From Desarmillaria ectypa (lineage: Eukaryota > Basidiomycota > Agaricomycetes > Agaricales > Physalacriaceae), in contig JAUDYN010000005.1 in assembly GCA_030407005.1 (NCBI GenBank), forward strand, positions 1,674,001 to 1,738,000: DNA of 64,000 nucleotides, in the 5' to 3' direction. Position 1 is the first letter of the stretch. Each line of letters starts with the position of its first letter. The translations under genes and the position numbers were made by a program. The notes beneath the pieces were generated by a model. It was not told the DNA's origin. It saw nothing but the letters and a program-made list of their open reading frames with translations, and did not search any database. Positions 1 to 11,208 of the stretch are shown in pieces.

Positions 1-23
1 GCTCTTATCTTCTGGATCTGTAG

Positions 24-611
24 CCCGGTGTTGTCGCATTCCCTGATCAGTGAGTAGTACAATGCTGTTCTTGCCCAACGTGCTAAGTTTTGTAACAGCC
101 GTGAGGCATACGGCATCAACAAGACTGGTCCTCGTCTACCTGCTACTGAAGGCACTGACGGGAGCTACGAAGCTAACCCCTACGATCAGCCCCATGGTAT
201 ATCATTTCATTTCTGCTTTTCGTTTCATTCGTCTGATTCGCTCAACAACACAGGTTACATCATTAGTAAGTAACTACAAGTCGGTTAGGTACTGCAAGTT
301 CTATGATGCTTAATGTTTGGAACAGATGGAAGTTTGCCCACCGACGAGGCACAGGGTGTTCATTCCCTCACCGGTGAGCACTTGCCTCAAGCGCGAGTGA
401 GCCGCATCCCAATTCATGTCCTTGTCTAGATGTTTCCGTATTTGCCAATGGCCCTGGATCAGAAGCCTTCAGAGGAGTCTGTACGTGCTAAACATGAACG
501 GTATCTCGGGGTTCCTGACCAAGTCGCTATGATTCTACAGACAACAGCATTGATATCTTCTTCAAGATTGCAGATGCGCTTGCCCTTGGACGTACCAGCG
601 GAGGTTTTTAA
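24..611 (+). CDS. alkaline phosphatase, C-terminal part (gene cut by window edge)
   Basis: This is the 3' end of an alkaline-phosphatase family gene (Pfam PF00245 type), a metal-dependent phosphomonoesterase. Visible exons are 24-49, 99-196, 254-265, 326-373, 430-480 and 541-611; every junction keeps frame. The decoded C-terminus reads through GYIINGSLPTDEAQG, HSLTDVSVFANGPG and FRGVYNSIDIFFKIADALAL, which match the family's last conserved block (the HT/HSxxDVPVxxxGPG region) as I remember it. The stop is TAA at 609-611. The exon at 254-265 is only 12 nt. Bases 1-23 look like the end of an intron (TAG at 21-23). The catalytic half with the phosphorylated serine lies outside the window, so activity cannot be judged. 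The family call is fairly safe; cell location is not visible. Confidence 0.8.
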
Positions 612-977
612 ATCTTTCTTACGATGGTGTGAAACCACGCCGTGCCTCAAATCCCCTGAGCGCGGAGTCAATTGTAGCTTAGTTATAAATTTCACTTCCA
701 ATGACATTTCCGTGTGAGATGGAGCGCGATTACAACGCGTTTTTGCGGTCGAGATTGATCATTTCGAAGATCTAGAGAGCATCTCATCTAAACACCGCAA
801 TTTTTGTCGAGGTCGGGGAATTGCCCCGTTTCCCTATTCCTTTAACAAAAAGGTGTATATTGAACCAAAGAACAAAATCTGTCAGAACGATAACAGAAAT
901 ATTAAGAATTGACGGAGGAATTGTTTTTTTGGCCGATTTTGCGTTATAATGTCCTATTATAGTATTAGTCATCACGG
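612..977. other. intergenic, no gene seen
   Basis: About 370 bp between the phosphatase stop and the transposon remnant. No exon-like reading was found on either strand. The right part (from about 880) is A/T-rich and may belong to the transposon remnant. Confidence 0.5.
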
Positions 978-1533
978 CTATGTCCGGCCGCTTACAAACT
1001 GTCGTGCCCGAGTCTCAGAAACACGAGGACGGCGTCGTGAACTGAACTGCCTGACTTTCGCCTGTGCATCCTTTACTCCCAATCCATTCCTGTATGCATC
1101 CATCCAGCGATACATCCGACGCTCCCATTTCCAAATCCTCTCCACCAGCACAGAGACAAGAGCTTTTAGTATATTTTCCTTCAAAGTGTCGAAAGTATAA
1201 TCTCAGTTATCTCGAAGATATTTCTTGACAGCGCCCCAGAAATATTCAATGAAGTTGAGCTCAGAATGAAACTTTGGCAAGAAGATGCACATGTGGCCGT
1301 GTTCTTCGATGACCTCTTGAACCAGACTTCTGAGCCCAGATTGATCGTGAGCCTTTTTCCGGGCTTTACCTGCGCGAGTTCGCTCCGCTTTGGTTTGAAC
1401 AGCAATTTTGGGACGTCCGGCGGGCATTTACGGTGAGAGGGTCAAAAGAAACGTATTTTACGATTCTAACAATAGCCACCAGATGGCGACATGGCAACAT
1501 AAAATATATATTTTTTGTCACCAGCCGATTTTG
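932..1533. repeat. 10-nt direct repeat flanking the transposase remnant
   Basis: GCCGATTTTG occurs at 932-941 and again at 1524-1533, one copy on each side of the transposase remnant. Each lies close to a T-rich run. It could be a decayed target duplication or chance. Confidence 0.3.
978..1427 (-). mobile_element. DDE transposase remnant with in-frame stop
   Basis: Read on the minus strand this is the C-terminal third of a DDE-superfamily transposase that is common in Agaricomycete genomes. Blocks seen are SLVQEVIEEHGHMCIFLPKF, ELNFIEYFWGAVKKYLRDN, DYTFDTLKENILKAL and WERRMYRWMDAYRNGLG. A TGA at 1203-1205 interrupts the frame between LRDN and DYTF, where relatives usually have Cys, so a single base change explains it. 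The first about 30 codons (MPAGRPK...) do not look like the part of the transposase that should precede SLVQ; they look like the start of another ORF type, so an internal deletion is likely. The catalytic N-terminal and central parts are missing. It cannot be active. No clear terminal inverted repeats were found. Confidence 0.7.
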
Positions 1534-2220
1534 TCTAAAAGTAGTGCTGACTAAGCGATGCGCGTTTGTGCTGACATCCCGGACCGGTTTACTCGTAGCA
1601 ACAAAGTGTAGTCCCAGCAGATCTCAGTTTCTTCAACCGAGTACATATATTTCTTGGGCTCCTCTGCGCACTGTGGGTGTGCGAAACGCAGAATCTAATG
1701 TTTACAGTAGAAGTGGGTTCGCTGCCGGACATTTCAGGGCGTCAGAATGAGATCCATAAGGACCTATACCGAGATATGAATGAATTTGGCGTCGTGAGGC
1801 ACTCATTCGATCGGTGTCATCCCTGAAGGACTTTATTAGCCGACGAGGGAACTCAACAGACTTGAACAGAATGATGTTTCAAAAAGAAATCTGGTTCCTT
1901 TTGGAATGAGACCGGAGTCCAAGGGCAGGTCAAGGCTATGCTGTTGCTCAAAAGTTCCCTTTCCCTGAACTCGGACCACCTCCTAGCACCGTGGAATCCG
2001 GACCTGATGCAATTAGGCGTACCGTATGTTTCGCTTCGACCCAAAAAAGATGCTCCCGAGTCTACCGGACGCAAATTCCGCTCGGTCGTGTTCCACACGT
2101 CTGTATTGCGGAAATATATAATACTAAGTGCAACAAATTGAACAATAAGTAAAAAAAACATGTATACATTACATTACATATAATACAAAAGAGTGACGAC
2201 CAGGCAACAATACAATTAAA
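1428..2220. other. intergenic, no gene seen
   Basis: About 800 bp without a supportable gene. Open frames here are short and do not resemble any family. It includes 1524-1533, a 10-nt direct copy of the motif at 932-941. Confidence 0.5.
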
Positions 2221-4575
2221 TCATCTCGACTCATTGGCTAGCCAAGGCATGCCTACTGGCATACTCCTGGCTGTATCCGCACCGGAAAATGGTCTGCGTT
2301 CCAAAGGTGCTACCAATGGAGAGGCGCTAGTAGAAGGGGTGTTGCTCCATTCCAGTAAACCGCTCGACTTCAGAGATGGGAGGTAATTAGAGTGAGAATG
2401 TGAATTGGTTGAGGGTGACTGAGGGGCGGCGGTATGTGATGACGACGACGCGTACATGGGAATATGTAGCTCGGCGGAGTTATTCCGCTCTGTGAGGGGC
2501 AGTAGTGTAGGGTCAATATCGGGATTTGTATGCCGATCAGGTTTTGGTGTTGAATACGTCGTTGAACCGGAGGGGCCCTGGCGGCTCACGAGACCCAAGG
2601 TGGAACACACATCTGGAGTTCCCCATCTGTCGCGTATGAGTCTCTCCATCCGGATGCCCGTCCGCTCCTCATAAGCATCGAGCCAATCAAGGACTTGCTG
2701 GTCGTCCGTTAAGTTCAAATATTTGATCAAAGGCTAGGGGATTGTCAACTCAGTATAATAAATATGGAGGAATTGCATGTACCCATATGACAGAACCCTC
2801 TGCGTAAGAATTAGCTTCATTCTTTATGAATGGTAGTAAATACGCACGAATGAGGCTATATTTGGCCCTACAACCGAGCATTTCCATGACCGCGTATATG
2901 CGATCCGTAATGAAGCTGAAATCCGGGACCTCAAACGGCTGATGATCTTGCTCAGCAAACCTTTGTGTTGCCTATATGAATATCAAGTTGAATCTACGGC
3001 TCTCGTAGGGATGAACCGGAACTTACGACTAGTAAAGCTAGTGCACAACTGGCATGGAGGACATGGATGCAAGCATAGCACCAAGCACCGAAGTTCGAGC
3101 TTGTTTCAAACATGGACTTTTGAACTGTCAGACACTGGTTCGTAAATTGAAGATGAGTGGGCAGAGCGGACGCCCATTCCTACGATTGGTGTTAATACTT
3201 TTGAGTAAGATATTCTTTGGCAAAAGGCTTACGTCCAAAAATTTCCGACATTCCATAAGTATGTCTCTGGTTTGAGGGTCTTGCAGCGTGTCCATTGCGG
3301 CCTCTATTTTCTGGTAGAGGGTCGCAATCCGAGTCAGATGCCCCATTTCTGAGGCATAGTGTGTGCGAACGGAGGGCAAGTATAAATATTCCGGTAAACT
3401 TTGATGGACGACGCCTAGTTCGAAGCTAGTCTCATCGGAAGGTAGGCGAAGTCGAAGTTCGGCTTCGCTAAAGCCCATGACACCACCTCCGATACTGAGG
3501 CCCCTGCCACTTGGTGACGACCGTGTCATACCACCCCCTTCCCATCCGTAATATACACCGCGTATGCAATCGGATAAATAAATTATCCAGAATATCCGAC
3601 GAACACATTCACGCTCAAGACTTTCTGAGACATAGGCCTGAGTGGGTGTTGGCGTGAGAAGGGGATGTTCGGGGGTGTGTACGTTGAGGGCTTGGATCAG
3701 TTGCAACGTCAGGGTGCGGAATCGATCCCCTGTGGTCCACCCGGAGTGGCTTTTATCTTTGCGCGTGGTGTCAGAGATGTAGTCTTTTTGATCTATTACT
3801 TCGTAAATGTAGAGCAGGCATAGAGCTTGAGCAGTTTGAACAGTGGCAGACGCGGTAAGACGGCCGTTAGCGTCGAACATAAGGGAAATGGCGGCATCAG
3901 CGAACCGCCTGCCTGCGTGTCGTTGCGGGGTCGTTTTAAGTGAGGCCTGCTTGGAATAGGGAGCGGCAACGGCGGATACGGCGTGCAAGAGATACGGGGG
4001 TATTTGGTTGTGTGACAGGGATGAGGTGAAGGTCGGCTTGTGAATTATCGACACAGCCGGATGACAGTGAGTGAAAAACACTGCAAGGTCAGCTGAGCAA
4101 TGAAACATGGTTGAACAGAATACGGCGTACGGTTGGTAAGTTCCCTCGTCATCAAAGGGTCCAGGGTCTCTGGAGCTGCCTCGGAATGGGAACGTTTGCG
4201 ACCTGAAGGGCTTGGATACGACTGAGAGGGCTGCGGGAACTGATATTGCTGCGTTTGCTGCGTGTCCGGCTGGCGGGGGGGCGGGACAGGGCGGCCACTG
4301 GAGTCGGTGTAGGTACATGGCTTGCTCGCGAAGTAGCTGGCGACATATAAGACAAATTCGGTCCAACCGAGGGTATTTCTCACCAATTGCTGCAAGGATC
4401 TGGGCGAGTCAGTCGATACCAGTGCAATATCCGAAGAATTTACCTGTTCCGTCGCATCTCCTCTTGCTTTTATGGCAGCCGTCGCACGCCTATCGGGATG
4501 TCATCGATACGCTATCATGCTGTAAAAATACAGACGACTGACCTTTGCAAGCCGCTTTCGTTTTGGCTTGTCCAT
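2221..4575 (-). CDS. Zn2Cys6 fungal transcription factor
   Basis: Nuclear DNA-binding regulator of the fungal binuclear zinc cluster family, 655 aa in nine exons: 4543-4575, 4444-4489, 4384-4399, 4131-4336, 3233-4092, 3027-3179, 2848-2971, 2783-2799, 2221-2733. The zinc cluster is assembled across four exons and is perfect: C-x2-C-x6-C-x5-C-x2-C-x6-C (ACDGCHKSKRRC, DPCSNC, YFASKPC), preceded by a basic stretch PKRKR. The 16-nt exon 4384-4399 supplies the second half of the motif. Residues about 100-420 form a PF04082 regulatory domain (FFTHCHPAVSIIHKPTF at its start, RRIFWIIYLSDC in the middle). The last 170 residues are Ser/Pro-rich and look disordered. Intron 4093-4130 is only 38 nt, so that junction is the least certain. 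It is divergent from the MFS gene at 5366, which could be a target (inference). Confidence 0.85.
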
Positions 4576-5365
4576 GAATGTAAAGAAGGTTTAGAAGAGA
4601 AGGAGGTCAAGAAGAGAACGGTTGTAGCCGCTTGGCAGCCGCTGTCACACTGCCGCACATCTCGGCTCATTCCGGCGGCTCTCTGAGACACGCACCGCCG
4701 GCGATATAAATGCGATTTACGTGTTTGATTCCAACAAAATGACCGCCGCCGGTTCGACTCTGGAATTGCTACGGAATGTTATCGATACAGGAACCTTGAA
4801 GGCAGGTTGCGCTGTGTAGCGGTATTATTTAGTGAGTTCCATGTCTGAGTTCCGACCACCCCTTGCCTGCGAGCTCTGTGTCTATGGAAACTTGACATTT
4901 AGGAAGTGCTTTTGTATCTGGAAAGCCATTGCGGTCATCCATTGTTCTGGTTATAGTCGTAACCGGGCGGCCTTGATTCAGGTACATTGCTTTTGGTAAA
5001 TCTCCTCTGGATAATATTCTTTCCCTGTCTTTTTCTGCACGGTCTGGGCGTGCTTGCTTATCAGATAAATGTCAGGTGACCTAGATTAGATATACGTATA
5101 TCTGATTATCTAATCAGATGGCCTTTGCGGGGAGATTGTACGCAGGATTTGCATCCTGGGAAGCAAATTGACTTTGCTCTCGTGTAATTTGCTGAGTTTT
5201 CTCACTCGCCGAACGTAAAATCAACTCAGGCTTGTTTGGTCCAAGTATTCGCTGTCGTTTACTGCACAATTACGCATCCGAACACTACCTTCAGGCACCA
5301 TATCGGGATGATGTCTTTGCAATGGTTCCAATTTCTCCAAGTTTGGTTCTCTGTTCCCTACTACC
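4576..5365. promoter_or_regulatory. divergent intergenic region between regulator and MFS gene
   Basis: This 790-bp region must hold both promoters. It contains three CGG-rich heptamers: CCGGCGG at 4672-4678 and CCGCCGG at 4695-4701 and 4746-4752. The first two form an inverted repeat with a 16-nt spacer. A TATAAA lies at about 4705-4710. Zn2Cys6 factors commonly bind paired CGG triplets, so these are candidate operator sites for the adjacent regulator (inference). A perfect inverted repeat lies at 5101-5118. No ORF of substance was found. Confidence 0.45.
5101..5118. repeat. perfect inverted repeat, 8-nt arms
   Basis: TCTGATTA TC TAATCAGA, directly after a second palindrome TATACGTATA at 5091-5100. 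It lies about 250 bp upstream of the MFS start and may bind a dimeric regulator or form a small hairpin. Confidence 0.5.
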
Positions 5366-7550
5366 ATGCATTCCTCTGAGGCTACTCTCGAGGGCATCCC
5401 ACTTATTTCGCAGCACCGGCGGAGGCAATGGAAAGCGAATCCTTACTGGTCAGTGGACACGGTGGTTCTCATGGCTGTCCAATGCTGATATCGCGCTTCA
5501 GGCTTATTCCAGTCGTCATGATCGCATCAATGGCGGTGAGTCGTGGCCATTCTCGGCGCATTTGAGCTCTTATCGTCGTGTATCGTAGCGAGGTCTTACT
5601 ATGGCCCCACGGATTCAAGTTTACACTGACATTGCTTGTCGTGCCATTGAGGATCCGTTACCCAGCTCAGGCGCCCTGGAACATTCCATAGACTGCTCGT
5701 CGTCACCAGCAGCTCAATCCCGTGCGGCGGCGATACAAGCCTGTATGCCCACCCCCGTAGATATTTGCTTTTAGCCCTCACTGATCAACTCTCGCAGCGA
5801 TAACGACAGTAATGAGCATCCTAAGCGCTACGACTACTGGTCCTTGGAGTCGGCTGGGCGATTCAGTTGGACGGAGGCCGATTTTGTTCGCCAACCTTAT
5901 CGGCGCAATGAGCTTGTGAGTTTCCATTACAGCCTCTCAATTTGTGTATTCAGACGTGTCCTTCCAGGGAATTAGTTTTCCTTCTCGTCTCCACGCCCAA
6001 CACTATCTTTTACGATCATGCCGAACGATTTCTGATGCTGGGATTCATTATTGATGGTTTGGTGGGAGGTCTCTCAGCCTTTAACGGCATTTATCATGCG
6101 TAGCCCTTTTTCCCAGCTTTCCACAAGCTAGAACTAAGGTCTTTCTCAAGGTACATTTCAGATTGCACGGAGCATGGCTCTCGGTACCTCCGATTCTGGT
6201 CCTGTTATATCTCTAGTCTAATGACGTTATCCTTCAGCTCCAAGATCTTTAGTACTATTCAGGGACTGGTTTTCATTGGACTAGCTGCTGGGCCGTCGGT
6301 AAGAACATCTTCTGCTCAATCAGCTTCTTACGTTAGACTTTCTAATCTCTGCAGTTCGGCGGTATTATAACGTCCCTCTTCACGAACAACACTTATGACC
6401 TGTTCTATATCAGCGTTCTTCTTCTTACGGCACTTCAATGTTACCTCGTATTTCTCTGTCCGGAATCTCTTCAAAGGCACAACCAGACTGTTGACGATAT
6501 GCATATACCCACCCTATCGCATTTACACTTGAAGAGACTGACATTAGCATCGATAAAACCCTACTTAGCAAAATTCATCAACGCTCTTCTCTCACCGATA
6601 TCCATGTTCGCCCCTCGAACCCGTGTAGGACGAACTTTTAGAGACTACAATCTGACTTTTGTCGGACTCGGTCTATTCCTATACCTGATTTCAATTGTGA
6701 GTCATGAAACTTCAAGAATACCAATTGACCGTCTCATCGAGCATATCCTAGGGCATCTATCAGATCAAATATCTTTATGCTAAGCATGTTTATTCTTGGT
6801 CAAGCTCTGAGGTCAGGTGTCCTAGCTGCAAAGTACGGCTGCTGAATGATTTCTCTAGTTGGGCTTCTACATGTCACTTCTGTGGATATCGAGGGCCATT
6901 AATCTTCTCGTAATAATACCTGGTAAGCGCCACGTCAAAGGCCACGAACTACTCGCTCACATGAATCTAACGTTAGTGATTATTTCCTATTTCAAGCCGA
7001 AAGCCGGGTCAGAGGGGTTCTCCATCTATTCTGAGATGCATTTCGACAAGCGTTTGGCTCAATGTTCCTTTGCGATTGATGGATTGGCAAACGCTTTGGT
7101 GGCGATAACACCAGCATCAGCTCCATTGTTCACAGCACTATCGTGCCTGAACTCGTTCACGTCGGGCGGTAATCCGACCGCTCACTCACTCGGGGCAGTA
7201 TGTCTGCATGCTGGCGGGCACAGCTCCGAGGCAGGAGCTTTATTTGGTGCTATGGCAGTCTTGTCTGCTATTGCCCACACGATATCGGTACGCACAATTC
7301 ATACCACTGCCAAATCTACTCCTCTCTCATCATTCATAAGCCCACTATCTATGCCGTCACATACGGATCAACTGTGGCGTACTTTCCTAAAGCGATCTTT
7401 TGCCTCGCAGCCACAATTCTGGTAACAGTAGTCTTCTTGTTAAATTTAGTCCGAACTACATGCGATTCAGCAACCCCGTACACGATGCTCGTTTCTGAAG
7501 ATGAACCCGGGCCTTCGAGCAGTGGTAATGGTTGCCGGGCATTGTCGTAA
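5366..7550 (+). CDS. MFS transporter (tetracycline-resistance-like type)
   Basis: Integral membrane transporter of the major facilitator superfamily, about 533 aa, likely exporting or importing a small solute by proton coupling; substrate unknown. Twelve exons: 5366-5448, 5502-5535, 5589-5742, 5798-5915, 5968-6099, 6151-6183, 6238-6298, 6355-6696, 6752-6811, 6859-6922, 6977-7287, 7341-7550. Recognisable parts are NPYWLIPVVMIASMARGLTM (first membrane segment), APRIQVYTDIAC, the MFS loop WSRLGDSVGRRPI and SKIFSTIQGLVFIGLAAGPS. The intron 6923-6976 is 54 nt, has no stop in frame and would add 18 residues if retained; a homologous intron in the paralogue at 24385-26822 supports removing it. ATG 5366 is chosen because it opens the frame leading into the first membrane segment. 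Confidence 0.85.
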
Positions 7551-7697
7551 TGGGACACTGTGGTACTTCCTTTCGTGCTTTGCTAGCGGCATGGGCGCAC
7601 ATCACACCCTTCGGGTTCGTTATGAGATCTGCCCATTGTGATTTGAATATTTCTTGTAGCTATTATGTAGACTATGTTAAGCCAAGTGTGAAACCTT

Positions 7698-9438
7698 TCA
7701 CAAGAATGGCTTCAGAGCCTGAGGAAGAATGGAAGCGACGGCGGCACCAGTTGTTGGTTCAATAGATTGGAAGTACTATAAACAGAGGTAGGCAGTCAGT
7801 ACACGCCAAACGAAATGGTGGAAGACACTCACGGTTCCCCACCATGGACCCGCAGCCCACCAGGAGGCACCGATCCAGACACCGGACTGCTGCATGGAAC
7901 AAAGGGCGCCGAAGACAGCCTTCATACTGAAGTAGACTGTAAGCACTCGACTTGTAAGAGTGTGGGATGAAAACAAACCAGGCGTCGTTAGATCCAGCTC
8001 CGATTTCACCCAAGAAACCTTTGAGGCCTGCCTGTTTCAGCCAAGCAGTTGCGGCTGCTAGGCGCTCCGCGCCGATGGTGGAAGAAACACATGTTGCGGA
8101 GGTACCCGAACCATCGGAATCGAGGTATTGGTGCATCTCTGATCGGAAATGGCGTCAGAAAACAAGATGGACTAGAATAACACAAGCTTGACTAACCAAT
8201 AGCGGTGTTGTGAGCGGGATCATTGATTTTGCCGAAATAGTTCGAATTTCCAGAGGTCGTCCATGCTGCATGTCAATTTAATTTAACGGTTACTAAAGGT
8301 CTATGGAACGGGCTCACTCCAGGCTCCAGTCCAAGCTACGCCAAGAATGTTAGTAGCGCTACGAGAAGGGATATAGCCACATACATGTTCCTTCAACAAG
8401 AATAAGTTGGGTAGCACCGGTAGATCTGATACCGTTGATTGCGGCTTGATTCTAGAATCGCGAAGATGGCTTTGAGTTTCGAAGCATGCTGATTTTTCGC
8501 CTGCATACCATGTTAAATGCGACGGAGGCGTCAACATCATGAGGCTCATTCATGATGTCTACATTATGTTACGTGAGTTGTTGCCGGAATGAAGTACTGA
8601 TAAACTAACCAAAGATGACGTGGTTGTTGTGAACCTTTCAATTGGTGAGTAGGTATGTGTGTGGGTGTAATTGCATGCTACTCACGAATTCTTTCGCAAG
8701 GTTAGCCCAGACTAAAGCCCAGATGTTACGCATAGCTCAGCAAAAACTATAAGATGGACCTACATGTCTGGAAGCTGAAATGAACCGAATTAGTTTGAAA
8801 ACTGGTGTAGAAACCACTCAAATTTACTTCGAAGTGCTGGTTAGTGTGGCTCCGTTGTAAATCAGGTAGTTATGAGGTTCTATGGCGATGTATGCGCCTT
8901 TTCCGGTGGCATATTCGACGGTCTGTGGGATGCCGAGAGGTAAGTATCATCGATGTGATAGTAAGAAGGGGTGGCGAACTGATTTGATCAGGTTGAGGTA
9001 GTCCTTATTGAAGGTGCTTGTTATTCCAGTCGCAGGAGGAGCAAGCCGCTCAAGCAAGAAAGGAAGGCGGAAGAAGTTGAAGCCTTGGCCCACGAAGTAC
9101 TAATGCAAAGTCAGTGTAACCCGCTACGATATCCAAGGAAGACCGACATCGATTGAACTGCGAAACTACTGTCAGAAAGACAAAATTAACACAAAAGCGA
9201 GCTCAGCGTACCTCTCGGCTGGGAAAATGTAGTCGGTCCCCAAAACTCCAGGTATGTTACCAGAGCCGAATTCAGCACCAGATTCATTGACACCGAAGTA
9301 CTCGAACTTGGTCAAGTGTCCGCTACATGTTCCAGCGGAAGAGGTGACTGTAGTATTGGAGGCACGAGAAGACAAGGTGGCTGCACGGCCAGAAGAAAAG
9401 AGAACAGCGAGGAAAACGAAAGCAGACAAGCACTTCAT
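7698..9438 (-). CDS. secreted GH5 endo-beta-1,4-glucanase
   Basis: Glycoside hydrolase family 5 cellulase that cuts internal beta-1,4 bonds of cellulose outside the cell. Predicted 349 aa with an N-terminal signal peptide ([19 protein letters not shown]). Fourteen exons: 9212-9438, 9148-9157, 8980-9099, 8828-8922, 8764-8774, 8686-8711, 8610-8634, 8509-8558, 8385-8451, 8318-8335, 8197-8265, 7979-8138, 7833-7926, 7698-7775. Exons 2 and 5 are only 10 and 11 nt. Family blocks seen: [44 protein letters not shown], the acid/base Glu in FDIMNEPHD, and the nucleophile Glu in [10 protein letters not shown], then [16 protein letters not shown]. Both catalytic residues are present. No cellulose-binding module is seen. 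The many introns are usual for this enzyme class in mushrooms. Confidence 0.93.
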
Positions 9439-10017
9439 GGTGAGGACTAGGGTTGGATAGAGCAGCCGTTCCCTAGCGATTAAATAGCATCTGGGGATGA
9501 TGAAATGAGAGAGGAAGCGACTATCCGTCGAAATACCGAGATGTTTCCTGGACAGTTGTCACATGAAAGGCCATGTCGGAGACACTCTGCAGAAACAGTG
9601 GCTTTGGAGAGCGACTGATAATCGCCGGTCCGGCGGTAAATTGTATCTGAAGCCAAGACATCTGCGATCTCGGTCCTTGACGCTGCACGCGTGAACGTAT
9701 TTCGGAATATTCTGCTTGGGATGGCGGAGTCAGCTGTACGATTCTGTAATATCACACTGTTAGGAGCTCGTGTTGTCACCGAAGATTTCCCTGGTATCCA
9801 TCCTGCTTCGTCATAGTAACATGACACTGAGCCGTCGGGTAGAATTCGGTATACACTCCCACTGCCAAGATCGGCGGCAATTGTAAAAGGTGTCAAAAAT
9901 ACAAGTTTATTCCAATGTAAATATCCGTCACTGAGACGGAGGAATGGTACAGTCTTCAGTCTTGGAAAGAGGGATTAGAGCTCTTACTAGACCGACGGGC
10001 ATCGTACTCACCCTCCT
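9439..10017. other. 5' region of the cellulase gene
   Basis: About 580 bp between the cellulase start and the stop of the upstream SARAF-like gene on the same strand. It should hold the cellulase promoter. A 138-codon open frame on the minus strand (9480-9896) shows no family resemblance and is treated as chance. Confidence 0.45.
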
Positions 10018-11066
10018 TCATCTGACATTGGAACCACCAAGTCCCGTACTAGATCTCATCGCTCGCACGTTCGACGGTCCCTCGCCACGATCTTCAAATT
10101 CGAAACTTGTTCGCCTTCTCCCGAAAACGCCAGATCCCCGACTATTTTCCCAGTCCCAGAACCGTCTTGCGGGACGGGGCAGAGGGTCGTCTCTTGGACG
10201 GCGATTATTAAAGAGGTGAGCACCCAAACCACCCAGAGCCGCTCCAGTCCAAAATCCTGGCCTCCAACCTTGATCTGCAGAGCTTTTTGTGTAGGGGGGA
10301 GGAGGTACATAATCGTCACTGTAACTCCCAGGAAACCCTCCAGAGGGGCCCCATCTGTTGCTGGGGTTTTGTGGCCGGCGATTGGTGGTTGGATGACTAA
10401 AGCACGATTTCAGAAAACTGTATGCTATCAGTGCAAGGACAGTAATCCAGAGAATGCTGAACACGATATCGGAAACATCGAGAGCTGGAAACGTTACTTT
10501 AATGATACCGACAGCAATGCAGATACTGTTACGCACAACGAAACCAATTTATCGTGCTGCTCTGCGAGTCCGGGTTTCTCAAAGAACTTGGAACGTGAAC
10601 AAGACGATATTCCAATCCACAGGAGCCTGTAAATCGTTATAGTTGGCAGACAGATATTACAGAATGTTCTCTTGCGCACCTTTCAGAACAAAGGGATCTC
10701 CCGGCCCTGACCACCCTTCACAAGAAACCTGATAACGCCGTCACTTATGGTCAAAAGGAGAAAGCTGAAAGGACTGAACTTACTTCCACTCTACCGAACC
10801 GCAAGGATTCCGGTAAGTCCGCCACACACTTTTTCAGGGTTGTTGTCAGCCATTCGCATGCTAAACAGCGGTCTTAAAGATACCTTCCAGTCGACATCTG
10901 TACCGGTGCCTCCTAGATTGGTGCAGCGCACAACGTCGGGCGTGTACAAATTACACGGTTTCCCCACACACGTAAGCTGCGGTATCGGGGCAGTCCGACG
11001 CGATTTCGTTGATTCATCTTTGTAGAATGTCAAAGCGGGGATTGTCGCTAACTGTTGTCGGGACAT
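10018..11066 (-). CDS. SARAF-like ER membrane protein (DUF1183 family)
   Basis: Homologue of the store-operated calcium entry associated regulatory factor. In animals SARAF sits in the ER membrane and dampens calcium entry; the role in fungi is not settled. Predicted 277 aa, exons 10884-11066, 10784-10828, 10680-10728, 10537-10626, 10018-10484. Seen: RTAPIPQLTCVGKPC, YTPDVVRCTNLGG, DVDWKCVADLP, VSCEGWSGPGDPFVLKGSCG, then one membrane segment (DIVFSILWITVLALIAYSFL) and a Gly/Pro/Arg-rich cytosolic tail with PPPPY. The conserved luminal cysteines are present. Family members normally start with a signal peptide; ATG 11066 gives none, and an in-frame stop lies a few codons upstream, so a short upstream exon may be missing from this model. 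Confidence 0.85.
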
Positions 11067-11208
11067 GAGGACATGAATTTAGGAAGCGCCACATGCGCTT
11101 ATGTATAGTTCCAATATGGGTGTCGTGGCATCGACGTGTTCCGATCAAGCTAGACGCCGGCTTTATATTTCTAAAATTACACAAGTCTACATAAATATGA
11201 AGAACAGA

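Noticed and set aside
4337..4400. Apparent frameshift inside the zinc cluster of the transcription factor
   Set aside because: A 16-nt exon (4384-4399) with canonical splice sites on both sides restores a perfect Zn2Cys6 spacing, so no frameshift is needed.
4741..4765. GGTTCGACTC resembling a tRNA T-arm
   Set aside because: No matching acceptor stem, D-arm or anticodon arm at the right distances on either strand.
9480..9896. 138-codon minus-strand ORF upstream of the cellulase
   Set aside because: No domain, no resemblance to known proteins, and it fills what should be the promoter and 5' region of the cellulase gene.
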